Positions 33,255 through 42,059 of a DNA stretch of 54,692 nucleotides are shown piece by piece. This DNA comes from Stutzerimonas azotifigens DSM 17556 (lineage in GTDB: Bacteria > Pseudomonadota > Gammaproteobacteria > Pseudomonadales > Pseudomonadaceae). The notes beneath the pieces were generated by a model, which made no database searches, had not been told where the DNA came from, and was given only the letters and a program-made list of their open reading frames with translations. The translations under genes were made by a program, and so were the position numbers. Position 1 is the first letter of the stretch, and each line of letters starts with the position of its first letter. Location: NCBI RefSeq assembly GCF_000425625.1, contig NZ_KE384412.1:1-54692 (forward strand), in the 5' to 3' direction.

Positions 33255-35459
33255 TTACATCGGGCCGATAGTGGAGCAGCTGCTCTTGGCGGCTGCATGC
33301 TTCTGGAGAACCGGAAGCTGCGGACGGGCCTTGTTGCTCGACACATCCAGGCTCATCGAGTACTCGCCCCACCACGGACCGGCCGCCCAGTAGGTCATCG
33401 GGATGCAGTTCTCGCGCAGGTAACCCAGCAGGTTGTCCATTGCAGTCACTGCCGACGGTGCGAAGTCCGGGATACCGTGCTCACCGATGTAGCCGCGCAG
33501 TTTGTTCTGCTTCAGCCAGGTGACGAACGGCTTGACACGATCTACACCGATGTTCGGAGCGAAGGTCTCGTTACGGTTCGCGTAAGTACCCGAGGTGTCG
33601 CTGTCGATGTACATGTGTGCTTCGTACACCAGGTTGTTGCTCGCGTCACGCATCCACGGATCGTTGATCAGGCTGCCGTTGAACTGAGGCCAGTGCATGG
33701 CGCTCGAGTAGCGGTCGCCGGCCACGAAGATCCAGCGCTGCTTGTCCACGTTGCGGATCGCCTTGGCAGCTGCCGCGGCGGCCTGCGGCCAGTAACCGTT
33801 GGTGTCGTGCGGCTCGTTCATCAGGCCGTAGCCGTACACAGCCGGGTGGTTCATGGTCTTCTGCACGATCCGCTGCCAGGCGCTGGCGAACGAGGCGATC
33901 GGCACTTCGCTGGTGGCGATCAGCTTGTTGTAGTAGCGGTAGTAGTTGTGCATGTCGAGGATGACCTTCACGCCGTGCTTCTGCGCGAAATCCAGCGACT
34001 GCATCAGGCGAGCCAGTTCGGCCGCGTTCAGTTCGGTGTCCAGCTTGGGCTGGATACGCTCCCACAAGAACGGCAGGCGGACCAGGCCCATCCCCAGGTC
34101 GGCGTACTTCTTGTAGTACGACTCGGCCGGGTAGGTGTAGTTGACGCCATGCACACCCGGAACCACCGAGGGACCGAAACCGGCGCCCGACAGGTTCACG
34201 CCCACCAGTTGGATCGGGTTGGCGACCGGAGTGGTCGAACCCGAACCGGTGCTCGGTGCGGTGCTATCACTGGTGCTACCGCTGCTGCTGCCACTCGTGC
34301 TACCGCTGGTGCTGCCGCTGGTAGTGCCACTGCCACTGGTGCTGCCGCTGGTGCTGCCGCCCGTGCTGGTGGAAGGGGTCGACGAACTGGTGCTGCCGGT
34401 GGTGACCACGGCCAGGGTCTTCGGGTAGCCCACGGCGCTGGCGTTGACGGCGGCACCATCGAGGGCGACGCTCATGTTGGCGCCCGCCATGTAGATGGCC
34501 GCGACCTTGCGCACCTGGCCGTCGGCCAGCTTGACCGAGGCACCGGCCTTGAACGCGCTCTGGTTGGCGGTGCTGGCAGCGATGGAGAACATCGGCTTGG
34601 AACGCCACACACCATTCAGCCAATCGGTGTTGGTGAAGTTGTTGATCGCGCTGGTAGCCAGTACCTGTTCGGTGACCGTCGTGCTCGACTCAGCGGTATT
34701 GGAAGTCGAAGTACCAGTGCTAGTGCTGGTGGCTGTGCCGGCAACCAGTGTCTTCGGATAACCCACGACGCTCGCGTTCACGTTGGCGCCATCGAGTACG
34801 ACGCTCATGTTCGTGCCGGACGGATAGATGGCCGCGACCTTGCGCACCTGGCCGTCAGCCAGGGTGACCGAAGTACCGACCTTGAAGGCCGCCTGGTTGG
34901 CAGCGGTGGCCGCGATGGAGAACATCGGCTTGGTACGCCATACACCATTCAGCCAATCGGTGTTGGTGAAGTTATTGATGGTGGCGGCGACACTGCCGGC
35001 CGTCTGAGTCGAGCCACTTTGTGTCGAGGTAGTAGTGGTAGAGGACGAACTGGTTGCAGTGCTGCCAGAACCGATGGTTACAACATTCGGATAACCAACT
35101 TTGCTGGCGTCGAGTGCAGCGCCTTCAGTGAAGATGCTGATGTCGCTACCAACTACATAGCCTTTGGTGATCTTGCGAACCTGGCCGTCGGCGAACTTCA
35201 CCGAAGCACCAGCAACAAAGGCGGCCTTGTTTGCAGCAGTTGCCGGAACGGCAAAACCGCCAGCACTACGCAGAACACCGTTGAGCCATTCCGCATTGGT
35301 GCGGTTGGTCAGTACGGTGGAAGCGGAAACAGAAGCAACAGCAGCGGTGGTGGTGGCGGCCTGAGCCTGGCCCACGGTGGTCACGCTGCCCAGAACTACG
35401 GCCATGGCGACAGCAGCGACGAGTGCTTTACGGGCACCAGCAAATGCATTAACAGACAT
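33255..35459 (-). CDS. Secreted GH5-family glycoside hydrolase with three N-terminal repeat modules
   Basis: 734 residues. A signal peptide (about 1-34, ending QAQA) precedes three ~79-residue modules at 49-127, 161-239 and 271-349. Each carries TN-(T/R)-(D/E)WLNGV(W/L)R near its start, then AAN-(A/S)AF, LADGQVRK and VGYPK at its end. A Ser/Thr/Gly-rich linker (353-412) leads to a GH5-type catalytic domain (415-725) with GLMNEP (E549, acid/base), IGEHG (E660, nucleophile), LDMHNYYRYY and EAHMYID. Substrates of this family include cellulose and related beta-glucans. The modules are probably carbohydrate-binding or wall-anchoring, by analogy. A paralogue at 36753-39248 shares leader and domains. 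Confidence 0.9.
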   Translation of the reverse strand: MSVNAFAGARKALVAAVAMAVVLGSVTTVGQAQAATTTAAVASVSASTVLTNRTNAEWLNGVLRSAGGFAVPATAANKAAFVAGASVKFADGQVRKITKGYVVGSDISIFTEGAALDASKVGYPNVVTIGSGSTATSSSSTTTTSTQSGSTQTAGSVAATINNFTNTDWLNGVWRTKPMFSIAATAANQAAFKVGTSVTLADGQVRKVAAIYPSGTNMSVVLDGANVNASVVGYPKTLVAGTATSTSTGTSTSNTAESSTTVTEQVLATSAINNFTNTDWLNGVWRSKPMFSIAASTANQSAFKAGASVKLADGQVRKVAAIYMAGANMSVALDGAAVNASAVGYPKTLAVVTTGSTSSSTPSTSTGGSTSGSTSGSGTTSGSTSGSTSGSSSGSTSDSTAPSTGSGSTTPVANPIQLVGVNLSGAGFGPSVVPGVHGVNYTYPAESYYKKYADLGMGLVRLPFLWERIQPKLDTELNAAELARLMQSLDFAQKHGVKVILDMHNYYRYYNKLIATSEVPIASFASAWQRIVQKTMNHPAVYGYGLMNEPHDTNGYWPQAAAAAAKAIRNVDKQRWIFVAGDRYSSAMHWPQFNGSLINDPWMRDASNNLVYEAHMYIDSDTSGTYANRNETFAPNIGVDRVKPFVTWLKQNKLRGYIGEHGIPDFAPSAVTAMDNLLGYLRENCIPMTYWAAGPWWGEYSMSLDVSSNKARPQLPVLQKHAAAKSSCSTIGPM

Positions 35460-35520
35460 TGAAATCTCTCCGAAACTTAATACTGCAAAAGGGCGTCATG
35501 CCTTTTAAAAAGTGGGGAGC
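35460..35520 (-). promoter_or_regulatory. Conserved leader hairpin of the first GH5 gene
   Basis: On the minus strand a hairpin (AAAAGGC ... GCCCTTTT, 35487-35506) is followed by GCAGTATTAAGTTTCGGAG, whose last part supplies the Shine-Dalgarno GGAG, then the start codon. The same arrangement precedes the paralogue (hairpin 39275-39294) with near-identical sequence after the stem. More upstream blocks (TAGTTCGGA, CGGTTGC-TACTTGG) are shared too. It may be a regulatory 5' UTR. Confidence 0.6.
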
Positions 35521-35904
35521 ATCTAATTAACTGGCGCCAGACCTTTGCACGACCAGCCAAGTACGCAACCGGATTAAAACAGCGCGCCGATCCGAACTAG
35601 TGAACTCTTTAAGTGTTGGGATGAGTCGCGGTGCGGGGCGAATTATTAGGCCTTCCGGAGAAAAAGCAAAATTTTTTTGACGCCACTAAAGCGTCAGAAA
35701 GCCGGCAAAAAACAAGGTTTAATATCGTGCTGATATCGCGACATGGCTTAGTGCCACTAATAGGCACGAGCATGGATGCCTTGATTTAGCGCGGTTTTTA
35801 GTCGAAGAGCTGGCGTCAATTTTTCGAAAAGACATCGAAAAGAGTCGGCAGAGGGCGCTTTTTTTGCCGACGAACGGTAGGCGCTGAAGGCGTTTCCCAC
35901 GCGC

Positions 35905-35921
35905 AAACCCCTCTAGAACGC
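35905..35921 (-). repeat. Inverted repeat arm, right (17 bp)
   Basis: AAACCCCTCTAGAACGC, the reverse complement of 33045-33061; see that entry. Confidence 0.6.
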
Positions 35922-36066
35922 CGTTTCGCTTGGTGTGCCGCGGCAGGGGTGACGTGGCTATCGGCGGGCGGACGATTGTCTTGAGGGGCTCATTCGGTCG
36001 AGAGAACAGGCGACCGTGCAAGGGCATGGGTGGCGTTTCATGCGCAGGCGGACGTTGTGCAGACCT

Positions 36067-36095
36067 GGTTCGCGAGCAAGCTCGCTCCTACGGAC
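36067..36095. repeat. Pseudomonas-type REP element
   Basis: CGCGAGCAAGCTCGCTCCTA at 36071-36090, followed by C, is the classical short palindromic REP sequence found hundreds of times in fluorescent and other pseudomonads (stem GCGAGC/GCTCGC). Its presence supports the host assignment. Confidence 0.75.
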
Positions 36096-36135
36096 CCGCG
36101 CCGAATCCCCGGGCCGCGCCCATGCTTTTCCCCTC

Positions 36136-36570
36136 TTCCCTCCGCGAGAAGGTGACCCGCAGGGCCGGATGAGGGAGGGCTCCAGCACGCCAGCCTTCGC
36201 CCGGCCATCTCCCGGGACGGAGAGAGGGCCGGCTCCGTGCTGATATCTGGCATGGCGCTGGCCCGGTCGCAGGCAGAGCCTGCTCCTACAGGTGCCCGCC
36301 GAAGTGGCAGGCAACGCCGCGCCTTTCCCTTCTCCCCTCGGGAGAAGGTGGCCCGCAGGGTCGGATGAGGGAGGGTTTCTGCACGCCAGCCCTCGCCCCG
36401 GCCATCTCCCGGGACGGAGAGAGGGCCGACTCCGTGCTGATATCTGGCATGGCGCTGGCCCGGTCGCAGGCAGAGCCTGCTCCTACAGGTGCCCGCCGAA
36501 GTGGCAGGCAACGCCGCGCCTTTCCCTTCTCCCCGCGGGAGAAGTGGCCCGCAGGGTCGGATGAGGGAGG
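36136..36570 (+). repeat. 196-bp tandem repeat, two full copies and a partial
   Basis: The landmark CCCGCAGGG(C/T)CGGATGAGGG recurs with CGCAGG at 36158, 36354 and 36550, a period of 196 bp. Each unit includes a palindromic CTTCTCCC(C/T)CGGGAGAAGG, the ATCTCCCGGGACGGAGAGAGGG block, a CTGATATCTGGCATGGCGCT segment and a GCAGGCAGAGCCTGCTCCTA palindrome. Copies 1 and 2 are almost identical from about 36185 on. It is intergenic; similar short TTCTCCC/GGGAGAA palindromes occur dispersed in other proteobacteria. Confidence 0.8.
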
Positions 36571-36651
36571 CAAGGCCATGCGAGCCCACGCTCCCCCGGC
36601 CTTTTCCTTCCGAGCCATGGCGTCGCAGGCAGAGCCCCTGCCCCACTCCAC

Positions 36652-36696
36652 AAAAAAGCCAGGGGCCGTCCCCTTTCGGAAGACGGCCCCTGGCTT
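36652..36696 (-). terminator. Rho-independent terminator of the second GH5 gene
   Basis: On the minus strand AGCCAGGGGCCGTC pairs perfectly with GACGGCCCCTGGCT (14 bp) around an 11-nt loop, followed by TTTTTTG. It lies 57 bp after the stop of the second GH5 gene. Confidence 0.88.
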
Positions 36697-36752
36697 GAGG
36701 GTCCCGGGGTGCCTGGCGGGCGTGAACCGGTCAGGCATGCCGGCGGCCGGCG

Positions 36753-39248
36753 TTACCGGAGCGGGCCGATGCTGGTGCAGCTGTGGCTCGCCGCGGCCTG
36801 CTTCTGCAGCATCGGCAGTTGCGGGCGGTGCTTGCCGCTCGACACGTCCAGCGACAGCGCGTACTCGCCCCACCACGGGCCGCCGGCCCAGTAGGTGCTC
36901 GATACGCAGTTCTGCCGCAGGTAGGTCAGCAGGTTGTCGGTCGCGACCACCGCCGACGGCGAGAAGTCCGGGATACCGTGCTCACCCAGGTGACCGCGCA
37001 GGCCGTTCTTCTTCAGCCACTCGACGAAGGGCTTGACGCGTTGCACGCCGACGTTCGGATCGTAGACCGCGTTGCGGTCGGCGAAGCTGCCCGAGAAGTC
37101 CTTGTCGATGTACATGTGCGCTTCGTATACCAGGTTGTTCTTCGGATCGCGCATCCAGGCGTCGGTGGCCAGCTTCGGGTTATACGCTTCCCAGTGGTAG
37201 GCGCTCGAGTAGCGGTCGCCGGCGACGAAGATCCAGCGGTTCGCGTCCACGCTGCGGATGGCCTTGGCCGCGGCCATGGCCGCCTGCGGCCAGTAACCGT
37301 TGGTCGAGTACGGCTCGTTCATCAGACCGTAGGCGTACACGGCCGGATGGTTGACCACTTTCTGCGCGATGCGCTTCCAGGTGTCGGCGAACGAGGCAAT
37401 CGGTACTTCGCTGGTGGCGATCAGCTTGTCGTAGTAGCGGTAGTAGTTGTGCATGTCGAGGATGACCTTGACGTTGTACTTCTTGGCGTAGTCCAGCGTC
37501 TGCAACATGCGCGACAGTTCGGCCGCATTCAGTTCGGTGTTCAGCTTCGGCTGCAGGCGTTCCCAGCGGAACGGCAGGCGCACCAGGTTCATCTTCAGGT
37601 CGGCGTACTTCTTGAAGTTGGCCTCCGTCGGATAGGTGTAATGCTTGTTGTACACACCCGGCAGGATCACGTGGTGGCCGAACTCGGCGCCAGCCAGGTT
37701 CACGCCGACCAGGGTGATGGGCTGGCCGCCGGTGGCCGGGTTGCCGGGCGTCGGAGTGGGCGTCGGGGTCGGAGCCGGGGTCGAGCCGGTGTCGCCGGTC
37801 GAGCCTCCGGTGGAACCGCCAGTGCTGCCGCCAGTCGAGCCACCGGTCGAACCGCCGGTGCTACCGCCCGTGCCGCCGGTGCTGCCACCGCTGGTGGTGC
37901 CGCTGACAACCGCCACGGTCTTCGGATAGCCGACCGTGCTGCCGTTCAGGGCAGCGCCTTCGAGCATCACGCTCATGTTGCCGCCGACCACGTAGACGGC
38001 AGTGATCTTGCGCACCTGGCCGTCGGCGGCCTCGACCATGGCGCCGGACTTGAAGGCGGCCTGGTTGGCGCTGGTGGCCGGGATGGAGAAGCCGGCGGAC
38101 TTGCGCCACACACCGTTCAGCCAGTCGGTGTTGGTGAAGTTATTGATCGCGCTGCTGGCCAGGACCTGGCCGGTGCCGGGCGTCGACGGAGCCGGGGCCG
38201 GGGTGCTCGGCGTGTTGGCGCCGGACGAGGTGCCCGCCGCCAGCTTGTTCGGATAGCCGACCTTGGCGGCGTCCAGGGTGGCGCCGTCGAGCATGACGCT
38301 CATGTTGGCGCCCGACAGGTAGACGGCCACGACGTTGCGCACCTGGCCGTCGGCCAGGGTGACGCGCGCGCCCTTGACGAAAGCGGACTTAGCCGCGTCG
38401 GTCGCAGGGACGGAGAAGCCGGCGGACTTGCGCCAAACGCCGTTCAGCCAGTCGCTGTTGGTGAAGTTGTTGATCGCGCTCGAGTAGCTGATGCCGGTCG
38501 AAGGCGTGGACGGGCTCGGAGCCGGGGCCTGGCTGCCGCTGCCGGTATCGGCGCCGACGGCCACGGCCGCCTGCGGAGCGCCGACCTTGTTGCCGTCGAG
38601 GGTAGCGCCGTCGAGCATGACGCTCATGTTGGCGCCCGACAGATAGACGGCCACGACGTTACGCACCTGGCCGTCCGACATCTTGACGCTCGCACCCTTG
38701 ACGAAGGCGGCCTTGTTGGCGGCGGTCGCGGGGATCGAGAAACCGGCGGACTTGCGCCAGATACCGTTCAGCCAATCGGTGTTGGTGAAGCTGTTGATGC
38801 CGGCGCTGACGCCGGTGGTCGCCGAGGGCGTGGATGGCGCAGGCGCACTACCGGCGGCAACGGTCGCGACAACATTGGGATAACCCACTTTATTGCCGTC
38901 GAGTGCGGCGCCTTCGGTAAATACGCTGATATCGCTACCGACGACATAGCCCTTGGTGATCTTGCGAACTTGGCCGTCGGCGAACTTGACCGACGCGCCC
39001 ACTACGAACGCGGCCTTGTTGGCGGCAGTTGCAGGTACGGCGAAACCGCCGGCACTGCGCAGAACGCCATTGAGCCATTCGCCGTTGGTGCGGTTGGTCA
39101 GTTGAGTGGACACTGCAGCGGAAGTGACGGCGGCAGTAGTAGTTGCGGCCTGGACCTGACCGACAGTGGTTACGCTACCCAGTACGGCAGCCACGGCAAC
39201 GGCTGCGACGAGCGCCTTGCGGGCGCCAGTGAATGCATTGATAGACAT
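36753..39248 (-). CDS. Secreted GH5-family glycoside hydrolase with four N-terminal repeat modules
   Basis: 831 residues and paralogous to the preceding gene product. Signal peptide about 1-34; repeat modules at 49-126, 150-228, 258-336 and 367-445 (each with NFTN-(T/S)DWLNGVWRK or TNRTNGEWLNGV, DGQVR(K/N) and a GYP ending). A Gly-Ser-Thr linker with TGGS repeats and a Pro/Thr run (449-508) separates the GH5-like domain (511-822), which has GLMNEP (E645) and GEHG (E756). Compared with the first paralogue, one module is gained and the linker changed, so the array has expanded or contracted by unequal exchange. The GH5 halves and signal peptides are highly similar, arguing for tandem duplication. 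Confidence 0.9.
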   Translation of the reverse strand: MSINAFTGARKALVAAVAVAAVLGSVTTVGQVQAATTTAAVTSAAVSTQLTNRTNGEWLNGVLRSAGGFAVPATAANKAAFVVGASVKFADGQVRKITKGYVVGSDISVFTEGAALDGNKVGYPNVVATVAAGSAPAPSTPSATTGVSAGINSFTNTDWLNGIWRKSAGFSIPATAANKAAFVKGASVKMSDGQVRNVVAVYLSGANMSVMLDGATLDGNKVGAPQAAVAVGADTGSGSQAPAPSPSTPSTGISYSSAINNFTNSDWLNGVWRKSAGFSVPATDAAKSAFVKGARVTLADGQVRNVVAVYLSGANMSVMLDGATLDAAKVGYPNKLAAGTSSGANTPSTPAPAPSTPGTGQVLASSAINNFTNTDWLNGVWRKSAGFSIPATSANQAAFKSGAMVEAADGQVRKITAVYVVGGNMSVMLEGAALNGSTVGYPKTVAVVSGTTSGGSTGGTGGSTGGSTGGSTGGSTGGSTGGSTGDTGSTPAPTPTPTPTPGNPATGGQPITLVGVNLAGAEFGHHVILPGVYNKHYTYPTEANFKKYADLKMNLVRLPFRWERLQPKLNTELNAAELSRMLQTLDYAKKYNVKVILDMHNYYRYYDKLIATSEVPIASFADTWKRIAQKVVNHPAVYAYGLMNEPYSTNGYWPQAAMAAAKAIRSVDANRWIFVAGDRYSSAYHWEAYNPKLATDAWMRDPKNNLVYEAHMYIDKDFSGSFADRNAVYDPNVGVQRVKPFVEWLKKNGLRGHLGEHGIPDFSPSAVVATDNLLTYLRQNCVSSTYWAGGPWWGEYALSLDVSSGKHRPQLPMLQKQAAASHSCTSIGPLR

Positions 39249-39797
39249 TTAACAACTCCGAAACTTAATACTGCAAAAGGCCGGGGCGCCTTTAAAAAGT
39301 ACGGGAGCATTGAACCTGGAATATTTGCGTAGACCGCCTTGCCCCAAGTAAGCAACCGAATTCGACACAGTGACTATTCCGAACTAACCGAAGCCTGATC
39401 TTTTGGAATCAGCCGCTGTGTGGGGCGCATTTATATCGGTTTCCGCCAGCAAAGCAAAATTTTCCTGGCGCCACAAAATTGTCGAAACCGGTCTGAAATC
39501 AAGCATTTGCTATCAATTGGATATCAATTTCAGGTAATGCGGGTTCGCCATCACCGCAAACCGGAACGGCTCTAGTTTGGGCGCTGCGGCGGCGATAATT
39601 CGGCGTCAATCAAGTGACAAGCGTGCGCAGGAGATGCCGAAAGGGCTTTGGAAAACCGGACGAACGGTCGGGCTGTCAGCGGGCCGGCCGCGTCCTGGGC
39701 CCTCCACGGGAAGGACGCGCGCAGGCGGCTGCACGCCTGGCAGCGCGCCAGGCGTGCAGTGATGCAGTGAACGGTAGGGAAGGAAAGCGCGCCGGGC
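39249..39797. promoter_or_regulatory. Promoter and leader region of the second GH5 gene
   Basis: 549 bp without a gene. The GH5 leader hairpin (39275-39294) and downstream GCAGTATTAAGTTTCGGAG equivalent duplicate the leader at 35460-35520, and the conserved TAGTTCGGA and CGGTTGC blocks continue to about 39400. The left side also holds the cvfB-side hairpin at 39729-39759. Confidence 0.55.
39729..39759. terminator. Stem-loop downstream of cvfB
   Basis: CTGCACGCCTGG pairs perfectly with CCAGGCGTGCAG (12 bp) around a CAGCGCG loop, 38 bp after the cvfB stop. It has no T-run, so it may be an RNA 3'-end stabiliser or a weak terminator rather than a classic rho-independent site. Confidence 0.45.
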
Positions 39798-40634
39798 TCA
39801 GACGAGCTCGATGCGGTCGTCGAGGATGCGGATGCGGCCTTGCTTGTACAGGCCGCCGATGGCTTTCTTGAAGTTGCCCTTGCTGACGCCGAACAGCCGC
39901 GCGATCTCTTCCGGCGGCGTCTTGTCGCTGACCTTCAGCACGCCCTGCCCGGCCTCGATTCGCTCCAGGATGAGGGTTTGCAGGGCGTCCGCGGCTGCGC
40001 GCCCCTGCGCCTGCAGGGTCAGGCTGATCTTGCCGTCGGGGCGCAGTTCACGGATGAAGCCCTTCTCGCGCTGGCCGGGCCGTAGCGGCTTGAAGGCCTC
40101 GTTGCGATGGATCAGGCCCCAGTGGCGCCCCTCGATGATGGCCTTGAAGCCGAGGTCGGTCGCCTCCACCACCAGCAGCTCGACCGGCTGGCCGGCCCGG
40201 TAGCGCGCCGGCGTGCGGTCGAGGAAGCGATCCAGCCGTGCGGTGGCGGTGATGCGGCCGGTGCGCGGGTCCAGGTAGACGTAGACCACGCAGGTGTCGC
40301 CCACCTGCAGCGGGCGCTTTTCCTCGGAGTGCGGCAGCAGCAGGTCCTTCGGCAGGCCCCGGTCGAGAAACAGCCCGACCCGGTTGATCTCCACCACCTT
40401 GAGGCCGGCGAACTGGCCGACCTGCGCGCGCGGCCGCTCGGTGGTGGCGATCGGCTTGTCCTCGCTGTCGAGGTAGACGAACACTTCCAGCACCTCGCCG
40501 ACCTCGGTGGACCGGTCGCCGGGGATGTAGCGCTTCGGCAGCAGGATCTCGCCCTGCGCGCCGCCGTCGAGGTAAAGGCCGAAGCCGGTGTGCTTGACGA
40601 TCGCCAAGCGGTTGTATTGCCCGATGTCGGCCAT
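39798..40634 (-). CDS. CvfB-family S1-like RNA-binding protein
   Basis: A 278-residue protein with three S1-like OB domains (roughly 1-65, 66-140 and 141-220) and a C-terminal winged-helix-like region (EEIARLFGVSKGNFKKAIGGLYKQGRIRI, about 244-272). MADIGQYNRLAIVKHTGFGL opens the first domain. In Gram-positives CvfB affects virulence gene expression; the pseudomonad orthologue is cytoplasmic and of unclear role. The start at 40634 has CGGAG 6 nt upstream; the longer ORF adds 18 unlikely residues. Confidence 0.88.
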   Translation of the reverse strand: MADIGQYNRLAIVKHTGFGLYLDGGAQGEILLPKRYIPGDRSTEVGEVLEVFVYLDSEDKPIATTERPRAQVGQFAGLKVVEINRVGLFLDRGLPKDLLLPHSEEKRPLQVGDTCVVYVYLDPRTGRITATARLDRFLDRTPARYRAGQPVELLVVEATDLGFKAIIEGRHWGLIHRNEAFKPLRPGQREKGFIRELRPDGKISLTLQAQGRAAADALQTLILERIEAGQGVLKVSDKTPPEEIARLFGVSKGNFKKAIGGLYKQGRIRILDDRIELV

Positions 40635-40710
40635 GTGCTGCTCCGGTTGCGAAGGCGGCGATTGTAGTGGCCCGTCCGCCGAGTTCAATCGTTCGGCCAG
40701 CCGGTCGCGC

Positions 40711-41853
40711 TCAGTCTTGCTGCAGGCCGACCCGCAGCAGGCGACCGTCGCCGGCGCCGGTCAGCAGATAAAGATAGCCGTCCGGCCCCAGCCGCACGTC
40801 GCGGATGCGCTGGTTCAGCGCCAGGCGCTCCTCGCCCACCACCCGCTCGCCATCGAGCTGCAGGCGGATCAGCTGCTGCTGCGCCAGGGCGCCGACGAAC
40901 AGGTTGCGCTGCCAGGCGGGGAAGCGCTCGGCGTCGTAGAAGGCCATGCCGCTGACCGCCGGCGAACGCTCCCAGACGTGCAGCGCCGGTTCGGTGCCCT
41001 CCACGGTCTTGCCCTTGGCCTGCGGGATCCGCTCGCCGCTGTAGTCGATGCCGTGCGTGGCCAGCGGCCAGCCGTAGTTCGCCCCGGCCTGGATCCGGTT
41101 GACTTCGTCGCCGCCGCGCGGGCCGTGTTCGTTGAGCCACAGCTCGCCGCTCCACGGATTGAGCGCGGCGCCCTGGGCGTTGCGATGGCCGTAGCTGTAG
41201 ATTTCCGGGCGCGCGCCCTGGCGGTCGACGAAGGGATTGTCCTCGGGGATGCCGCCGTCGGCGTGGATGCGCACCAGCTTGCCCTGCAGCTTGTCGAGGT
41301 CCTGCGCGGCGGCGTTCTGGTGGTTGTCGCCGAGCGTCACGAACAGGTCGCCCTGGCGGTCGAACACCAGGCGCGAGCCGAAGTGGAAGCCGCTGGAGAG
41401 CTTCGGCTCCTGGCGCAGAATCACCTGGAAGTCCTCGAGCGTCGCCAGGTCCTCGGCCAGCCGCCCGCGCCCCACCGCCGTGCCGGCCCGGCCGCCCTCG
41501 CCGGCCTCGGCGTAGCTCAGGTAGACCAGCCGGTCCTGGTCGAACGACGGCGACAGCCGCACGTCCAGCAGCCCGCCCTGGCCCTGGGCGAACACCTCCG
41601 GCACGCCGCCCAGCGGCGCCGAGACGCTGCCGTCGAGGCCGACCACCCGCAGCCGCCCAGGGCGCTCGGTGACCAGCATGCGCTCGCCATCCGGCAGGAA
41701 GGCCAGGCCCCAGGGATAGGCCAGCCCCTCGGCGAGGGTCGCCACCTCGAGCGCGCCGAGTTCGCTGTCCAGCCGCTGGGGCGCGGCGGTGGCGGTGGTG
41801 GTCGCGGCGCCCAGCACGAGGCCGCAGAGGAAAAGGCGGAGCAATGGCTGCAT
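40711..41853 (-). CDS. PQQ-dependent sugar dehydrogenase (YliI/Asd-like)
   Basis: A 380-residue periplasmic protein with a signal peptide (MQPLLRLFLCGLVLGAATTTATA, about 1-23) and a six-bladed beta-propeller of the soluble aldose/glucose dehydrogenase family. Conserved stretches are AEGLAYPWGLAFLPDGERMLVTERPG, GFHFGSRLVFDRQGDLFVTLGD and EIYSYGHRNAQGAALNPWSGELWLNEHGPRGGDEVN, which contain the catalytic His and PQQ/Ca ligands. It oxidises sugars in the periplasm with PQQ as cofactor. No PQQ biosynthesis genes are in the window. The start at 41853 has an AGGGAG 7 nt upstream. Confidence 0.92.
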   Translation of the reverse strand: MQPLLRLFLCGLVLGAATTTATAAPQRLDSELGALEVATLAEGLAYPWGLAFLPDGERMLVTERPGRLRVVGLDGSVSAPLGGVPEVFAQGQGGLLDVRLSPSFDQDRLVYLSYAEAGEGGRAGTAVGRGRLAEDLATLEDFQVILRQEPKLSSGFHFGSRLVFDRQGDLFVTLGDNHQNAAAQDLDKLQGKLVRIHADGGIPEDNPFVDRQGARPEIYSYGHRNAQGAALNPWSGELWLNEHGPRGGDEVNRIQAGANYGWPLATHGIDYSGERIPQAKGKTVEGTEPALHVWERSPAVSGMAFYDAERFPAWQRNLFVGALAQQQLIRLQLDGERVVGEERLALNQRIRDVRLGPDGYLYLLTGAGDGRLLRVGLQQD

Positions 41854-42059
41854 CGGTCGTCTCCCTGCAAGTGATCGGTCGCAGCCGCCCGGCCGCGGGG
41901 CAACCGGGCGGGCGGCAGCTATAGTTGTCGCAAGCACCTGGAACGCGGCTGCCGCGCGCTCGTCAGGTCGGACCCTCGATGAACAGAAGGCGTTCCGGCA
42001 GGTCTCAAGCTGGCCAGAACCCGCTCGCCCCGGAACCACCCGCCCAGAAGGAGACTCGC

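Larger units (their letters stand above)
35521..36651. other. Gene-free interval with promoter region and repeats
   Basis: About 1.1 kb without a convincing gene. It contains the upstream promoter region of the first GH5 gene (to about 35720), the inverted-repeat arm (35905-35921), a REP element (36071-36091) and the tandem repeat block (36136-36570). The ORFs that run through the tandem repeats have the repeat period and are not coding. Confidence 0.55.

Noticed and set aside
36038..36876. Minus- and plus-strand ORFs through the tandem repeats
   Set aside because: They carry a 196-bp-period duplication of the same peptide and lie in repeat DNA; no family or RBS.
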